Origin: Thermoleophilaceae bacterium
GTDB taxonomy: Bacteria > Actinomycetota > Thermoleophilia > Solirubrobacterales > Thermoleophilaceae
Length of the DNA stretch: 25,100 nt
Assembly: GCA_013812065.1 (NCBI GenBank)
Contig: JACCUC010000106.1
Span: forward strand, 1-25,100
Direction: 5' to 3'
The notes beneath the pieces are model-generated. The model was not told the DNA's origin. It searched no databases and worked only from the letters and a program-made list of their open reading frames with translations. Shown here piece after piece: positions 21,600 to 25,100 of this stretch (the stretch's first letter is position 1; every line of letters begins with the position of its first letter). The translations under genes were made by a program, and so were the position numbers.

Positions 21600-23276
21600 T
21601 CAGCCCACCATGTCCCGCGCCGCCTGCCCCGCGGGGATCATCGGGTAGCAGTTCTCCTCCTTGGTCACCTGCACGTCGACGACCACGGGGCCCTCGGTCG
21701 CGAGCGCCTCGCGCATCGTCTCGACGAGCGAGCCCTTCTCGGTGGCGCGCATGCCGGTCGCGCCATAGGCCTCGGCGAGCTTGACCCAGTCGGGCGTCGT
21801 GCCCATGTCGACACCCGAGTAGCGACGATCCCAGAAGAGCTCCTGCCACTGGCGAACCATGCCCAGATAGTGGTTGTTCATCAGGAACACCTTCACCGGC
21901 ACGTTCTCGGTGACGCAGGTGGCGAGCTCCTGGATGTTCATCTGCAGCGAGCCGTCGCCGGCGAGGCAGACCACGGTCTGGTCGGGACAGGCCACCTTAG
22001 CTCCGAGGGCCGAGGGCAGGCCGAAGCCCATCGTGCCCAGGCCGCCCGAGTTGATCCAGCGGCGCGGCTTGGGAAAGTCGTAGTACTGCGCGCACCACAT
22101 CTGGTGCTGGCCGACGTCGGAGGTGACGATCGCCTTGCCATCCGTGGCCTCGTACATCGCTTCGACCATGTACTGCGGCTTGATCTCCGAGTCGACCGAG
22201 TCCTCGTAGCCGAGCGGGTGCTTCTCGCGCCAGCCGCGGATCCGCTCCCACCACCCGTCGAGCCGCGAGCCGTCGGTCTCGAGCGCGCGGTACTCGCGAA
22301 CGAGCTTGGGGAGGATCCGCTTGGCGTCGCCGACGATCGGGATGTGGGCGGGCACGTTCTTCGAGATCTCCGCCGGATCGATGTCGATGTGGATGAACTT
22401 CGCCCGCGGGGCGAACTCCGACAGCTTGCCGGTGATTCGATCGTCGAAGCGGGCCCCGACCGCGCAGATCAGGTCGGCCTCGTCCATCGCGTAGTTGGCG
22501 GCGCGCGTCCCGTGCATGCCGAGCATGCCGAGCCACTGGTCGTGCGGCGCCGGAAACGCGCCCAGGCCCATCACCGTGCATGTGACCGGGAAGGCGTCGG
22601 CGAGGCACAGCTCGCTGAGCTCGTCTGAGGCGTTGGCGTTGATCACGCCTCCGCCCGCGTAGAACACCGGCCGCCGGGCGTTGGCGAGGGCCTTGGCGGC
22701 GAGCTTGATCTGCTTGGCGTTGCCCTCGACGGTCGGCTGGTAGCCGGGCAGGCTCACGCTGTCGATCGGGTCGTAGTCGATATCGACGCGCGAGAGGTCC
22801 TGGGGGACGTCGACGAGCACCGGGCCCGGCCGGCCCGTGCGGGCGATGTGGAAGGCCTCGGAGATTGCGCGCGGGATCTCGCGCGGATCCTGGATCAGGA
22901 TCGAGTGCTTGACCACCGGCATCGTGATGCCGGTCGTGTCGGCCTCCTGGAAGCCGTCGGTGCCGATCAGCTCGGTGCGAACCTGGCCGGTGACGAACAC
23001 CGTCGGCACCGAGTCCATCATCGCGTCGGCGATCGGGGTGACGAGGTTGGTCGCCCCCGGACCGCTCGTGGCGAGCGCCACGCCCACGCGCCCGCTCGCC
23101 TTGGCGTACCCCTCGGCGGCGTGGCCGGCTCCGGCCTCGTGGCGGCAGAGGACGTGGCGCACGCCGCCGTCGTAGAGGGCGTCGTAGGTGGGCAGGTTCG
23201 CCCCACCGGGGAGCCCGAAGACCGTGTCGACGCCCTCGGCCTTGAGGCACTCGACGATGGCATCGACGGCTCGCAT
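21600..23276 (-). CDS. ilvB: Acetolactate synthase large subunit
   Basis: A 558-aa ThDP/FAD enzyme making acetolactate or acetohydroxybutyrate, the first common step of branched-chain amino acid synthesis. F-G-L-P-G-G-A at the N-terminus, E47 in R-H-E-A-G-A-G-H-A (ThDP activation), and the G-D-G-S-L-Q-M-N cofactor motif with N-N-H-Y-L-G-M-V-R-Q-W are all present. The C-terminus ends in C-Y-P-M-I-P-A-G. ATG 23276 is set by AAGGAG 8 nt upstream; an in-frame extension to 23348 is low-complexity and rejected. First gene of ilvB-ilvN-menF. Confidence 0.97.
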   Translation of the reverse strand: MRAVDAIVECLKAEGVDTVFGLPGGANLPTYDALYDGGVRHVLCRHEAGAGHAAEGYAKASGRVGVALATSGPGATNLVTPIADAMMDSVPTVFVTGQVRTELIGTDGFQEADTTGITMPVVKHSILIQDPREIPRAISEAFHIARTGRPGPVLVDVPQDLSRVDIDYDPIDSVSLPGYQPTVEGNAKQIKLAAKALANARRPVFYAGGGVINANASDELSELCLADAFPVTCTVMGLGAFPAPHDQWLGMLGMHGTRAANYAMDEADLICAVGARFDDRITGKLSEFAPRAKFIHIDIDPAEISKNVPAHIPIVGDAKRILPKLVREYRALETDGSRLDGWWERIRGWREKHPLGYEDSVDSEIKPQYMVEAMYEATDGKAIVTSDVGQHQMWCAQYYDFPKPRRWINSGGLGTMGFGLPSALGAKVACPDQTVVCLAGDGSLQMNIQELATCVTENVPVKVFLMNNHYLGMVRQWQELFWDRRYSGVDMGTTPDWVKLAEAYGATGMRATEKGSLVETMREALATEGPVVVDVQVTKEENCYPMIPAGQAARDMVG

Positions 23277-23346
23277 GTGACGGACTCCTTCTGGGACGGC
23301 GGGCTGGGACGGCGCGACGGGCGCGCGCCCGCGCGCGAGGGCGTCC

Positions 23347-23355
23347 ACTGTAGCA
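23347..23355 (-). promoter_or_regulatory. Candidate extended -10 of ilvB
   Basis: TGC-TACAGT on the minus strand (TGn plus TANNNT). It implies a leader of about 65 nt before ilvB that is nearly all G and C, with a CGGGCGCGCGCCCG palindrome and two copies of GCCGTCCCAG 13 bp apart (23291-23313). No leader peptide rich in Ile/Leu/Val was seen. Confidence 0.4.
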
Positions 23356-23402
23356 CCGGCCTCCTGTCCGGCATGGGACCCTGAGTCCGCGGGTGGACGA
23401 GC

Positions 23403-23696
23403 TCAGGGGGCGGTCGCGGGCATTTCGACCGGCTCGGCGACCGGCCAGTCGAGGTCCTCCCCGCAGCGCATGCAGACCTGGTCGCTCAGCTTGATCACGT
23501 TCCGGCACGTGGGACACGCCCGCCGCGGCTCGTTGCGCTCGACGCGGGCGAGCAGCGCGGCCATGATGCCGATCCCGAACGTGCAGGCCCCGATCACGAA
23601 CCACAGCAGGAACGAGCCGCCCTTGATCTTGCCGATGACGCCCGCCGACAGGCCGAGGAAGAAGCAGATGACGATCAGCTCGGTGCCACCGCCCAT
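23403..23696 (-). CDS. Small two-TM protein with a zinc ribbon
   Basis: A 97-aa protein. Two hydrophobic segments (about 6-22 and 29-50) are joined by a short G-K-I-K-G-G loop. A cytoplasmic zinc-ribbon-like module follows, with C61-x2-C64 and C75-x2-C78 (C-P-T-C and C-M-R-C-G). The tail is Pro/Glu-rich. The topology suggests both ends inside. No named family recognised; function unknown. The ATG has no Shine-Dalgarno sequence, but GATAAT lies 7 nt upstream. Confidence 0.8.
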   Translation of the reverse strand: MGGGTELIVICFFLGLSAGVIGKIKGGSFLLWFVIGACTFGIGIMAALLARVERNEPRRACPTCRNVIKLSDQVCMRCGEDLDWPVAEPVEMPATAP

Positions 23697-23703
23697 GGCC
23701 CGG

Positions 23704-23709
23704 ATTATC
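23704..23709 (-). promoter_or_regulatory. Candidate -10 hexamer GATAAT
   Basis: GATAAT (five of six to TATAAT) ends 7 nt before the ATG at 23696, the ideal distance for a transcript that starts at the start codon. Confidence 0.5.
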
Positions 23710-23753
23710 GCAGCGCCGACCGGAGCGATCGCCCGAACGGCCGCCCGCGATGC

Positions 23754-24221
23754 CTAGCCCATTCCCGCCATCGCCTCCCTCCCGCGCTCCTCGATCTCCT
23801 CGGGCGTGAGGTCCTCGGTGTGCGTGGCGATCTCCCACTCGTGGCCGAACGGATCGGCGATCTTGCCGTACCGGTCGCCCCAGAACATGTCGTCGACGGG
23901 CATCGTCACCGTGGCTCCGGCGTCGACCGCCTGCTGGACCACCGCATCGACGTCCTCCACGTACATGAACACGCCCACGCTGGTGCCGCCGAGCTCCTTC
24001 GGCGGCCGGCACGTCGACTGCGGGAACGGATCGGCGAGCATCATCACCGAGCCATTGATCTCGATCTCGGCGTGCGCGATCATGCCGTCGGGGCCCTCCA
24101 TGCGCGCACGCTCGCGCGCCCCGAAGGCCCGCGTGTAGAACTCGATCGCGTGAGCCGCGTCGTCGACGGACAGAGACGGGATGAGGCTCTCGTATCCCGG
24201 CGGAATCGGCTGTGCGGGCAT
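23754..24221 (-). CDS. VOC-family (glyoxalase/PhnB-like) protein
   Basis: A 155-aa protein of two beta-alpha-beta-beta-beta halves. The first half starts S-L-S-V-D-D-A-A-H-A-I-E-F-Y-T-R-A-F-G-A; the second V-G-V-F-M-Y-V-E-D-V-D-A. It ends D-P-F-G-H-E-W-E-I-A-T-H, typical of PhnB-like members such as 3-demethylubiquinone methyltransferase-like proteins. Metal ligands cannot be assigned with confidence. The start at 24221 has GGAGG 5 nt upstream. The frame is open further upstream into the HD-GYP gene, but that is an accident of the frameshift there. Substrate unknown. Confidence 0.88.
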   Translation of the reverse strand: MPAQPIPPGYESLIPSLSVDDAAHAIEFYTRAFGARERARMEGPDGMIAHAEIEINGSVMMLADPFPQSTCRPPKELGGTSVGVFMYVEDVDAVVQQAVDAGATVTMPVDDMFWGDRYGKIADPFGHEWEIATHTEDLTPEEIEERGREAMAGMG

Positions 24222-24346
24222 GATCTCCTCCAGTTCGGTCGTGGTCGAGCCGAGGTCGATCGTAACCCGATCGACTGGCCGGGCGCTCGCGGGTCTCCTC
24301 CCAGGACCCGCGAGGCCGGCCGACGGTCGGTCCGCGAGCCCGCGCA

Positions 24347-25100
24347 TCATCCCCCTACCATTGCTCCCTCCCCCCGCTCGGCTCCCCCCGAGGAGGCGAG
24401 CTCCCCGACGAGAGCCCAGACGACCCGGTGATCGAACTGGGTCCCGGCGCACCGCTCGAGCTCGCCGAGCGCCTCCGTCCACCTCTTGGGTCGTCGCTGG
24501 GTAGGGCCGGGCCGAGGTCATCGCGTCGAAGGCATCGCACGCGAAGACGATCCGGCTCGCCAGCGGGATCTCCTCGCCCGCCAGCCCGTCCGGATACCCC
24601 CGCCCGTCCCACCTCTCGTGGCACGAGCGCACGAGCGGCCCGACGCCGGCGACGGCGGGAAGCGCGGCGACGATCCGCTCCCCCACGACCGTGTGCTGAC
24701 GCACGAGCTTCCACTCCTCGTCATCGAGCGGACCCTGCTTGTCGAGGATCTCGTCGGGTAGCGCCAGCTTGCCGACGTCGTGGAGCTCGGCGGCGTGGAT
24801 CACCCCCCTGAGCTCGACCGGCTCGAGGCCGAGGCGCCTGCCGACCGCGCGGGCGAGCGCCGCGACCCCCGCGGAGTGGCGATGGAGGTGGTCCTGATGC
24901 TCGCCCAGCGCCCTGACGAGGAGATCACGGCTCCGCCGGCGTCCGACCCGCTCCAGGCCACGGCGGCGAAGGGGCCGAAGCCCCGTGGTCGGCAACCGGG
25001 TCCCCCAGGAGGTACCCGCGAGGCGGTCCACTCTCTTCCGGCGCGCCCGCCTCCCCGCCGGAGGGGTCGGGTCCGCGCTGGGGCTCGGGCCGGTGTCGGC
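24347..25100 (-). pseudogene. HD-GYP phosphodiesterase, frameshifted, 5' end beyond or near window edge
   Basis: The frame from the edge to about 24500 encodes an HD-GYP domain: A-E-L-H-D-V-G-K-L-A-L-P (HD pair), V-R-Q-H-T-V-V-G-E-R-I, S-C-H-E-R-W-D-G-R-G-Y-P-D-G-L and D-A-F-D-A-M-T-S-A-R-P-Y. After R-P-Y the expected ending (E-A-L-G-E-L-E-R-C-A-G-T-Q-F-D-H-R-V-V) is found in another frame and stops at 24347. A 1-nt insertion or 2-nt loss near 24500 explains this. Such domains degrade cyclic di-GMP. The usual H-H-E motif reads C-H-E, so one metal ligand is lost. A GTG at 25031 after GGAAGAGA could be the start, but the frame is open to the edge and the segment before the domain is Arg/Pro-rich. 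Either a decaying gene or a sequence error. Confidence 0.75.

Noticed and set aside
21553..21849. Longer IlvN starting at 21849
   Set aside because: The added part is antitypical Arg/Gly-rich sequence overlapping the ilvB 3' end; the ACT domain starts after ATG 21552.
23277..23348. A 24-residue N-terminal extension of IlvB
   Set aside because: AAGGAG is positioned for the ATG at 23276, the extension is low-complexity, and it covers the likely promoter.
21997..24012. A 671-residue minus-strand frame across ilvB and its upstream region
   Set aside because: Out of frame with ilvB, Arg/Gly/Pro-rich and without domains; a GC-driven shadow.
23754..25031. A natural HD-GYP/VOC fusion protein of 425 residues
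   Set aside because: The HD-GYP C-terminus is found in another frame, and the VOC gene has its own GGAGG and ATG at 24221, so the fusion is more likely the result of a frameshift.

Overview
This is a GC-rich window with dense gene packing, many GTG/TTG starts and frequent 1-4 bp gene overlaps. The gene content (NiCoT permease, one-TM heptad-repeat proteins, class I IlvC, complete classical menaquinone pathway, GGDEF/HD-GYP-type signalling remnant) points to an actinobacterium. Protein style suggests the Thermoleophilia (Solirubrobacterales/Gaiellales-like), but that placement is inference. No tRNA, rRNA, CRISPR array or insertion sequence was recognised.

Layout. (1) 1-1377, minus: two adjacent one-TM proteins whose extracytoplasmic parts are long, unbroken heptad repeats. 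(2) 1619-2947, minus: a polytopic GT-C-like membrane protein. (3) 3075-4943, minus: a metal operon, Fur-family regulator, NiCoT nickel/cobalt permease and a 70-residue protein with 25 histidines, followed by a hairpin. A 28-bp dyad lies upstream. (4) 5046-6155, plus: a beta-propeller lipoprotein, convergent with (5) 6106-9740, minus: class V aminotransferase, serA and a MOSC protein. (6) 9787-10913, minus: an ECF sigma factor coupled by ATGA to an O6-alkylguanine-DNA methyltransferase. (7) 10983-11972, minus: ilvC. (8) 12063-12248: a 61-aa orphan with its own promoter. (9) 12319-20992: a menaquinone block containing an N-terminally short dienelactone hydrolase, menE(-), menB-menA-menC(+), menH(-), menD(+) and menF(-). 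(10) 20992-23276, minus: ilvB-ilvN, with menF overlapping the ilvN stop. (11) 23403-25100, minus: a small zinc-ribbon membrane protein, a VOC protein and a frameshifted HD-GYP phosphodiesterase running off the edge.

How it works together. MenF, MenD, MenH, MenC, MenE, MenB and MenA together convert chorismate to demethylmenaquinone; only the DHNA-CoA thioesterase and the final methyltransferase are not here. IlvB/IlvN and IlvC catalyse the first two common steps of branched-chain amino acid synthesis, and the aminotransferase/SerA pair probably starts serine synthesis. In Streptomyces and Mycobacterium ilvB-ilvN-ilvC and serA lie together in this order on one strand. Here the same order and strand are kept, but the men block sits between ilvN and ilvC. 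Many transcription-unit heads lack a Shine-Dalgarno sequence and instead have a TANNNT-like hexamer 6-12 nt before the start codon, which suggests widespread leaderless transcription.
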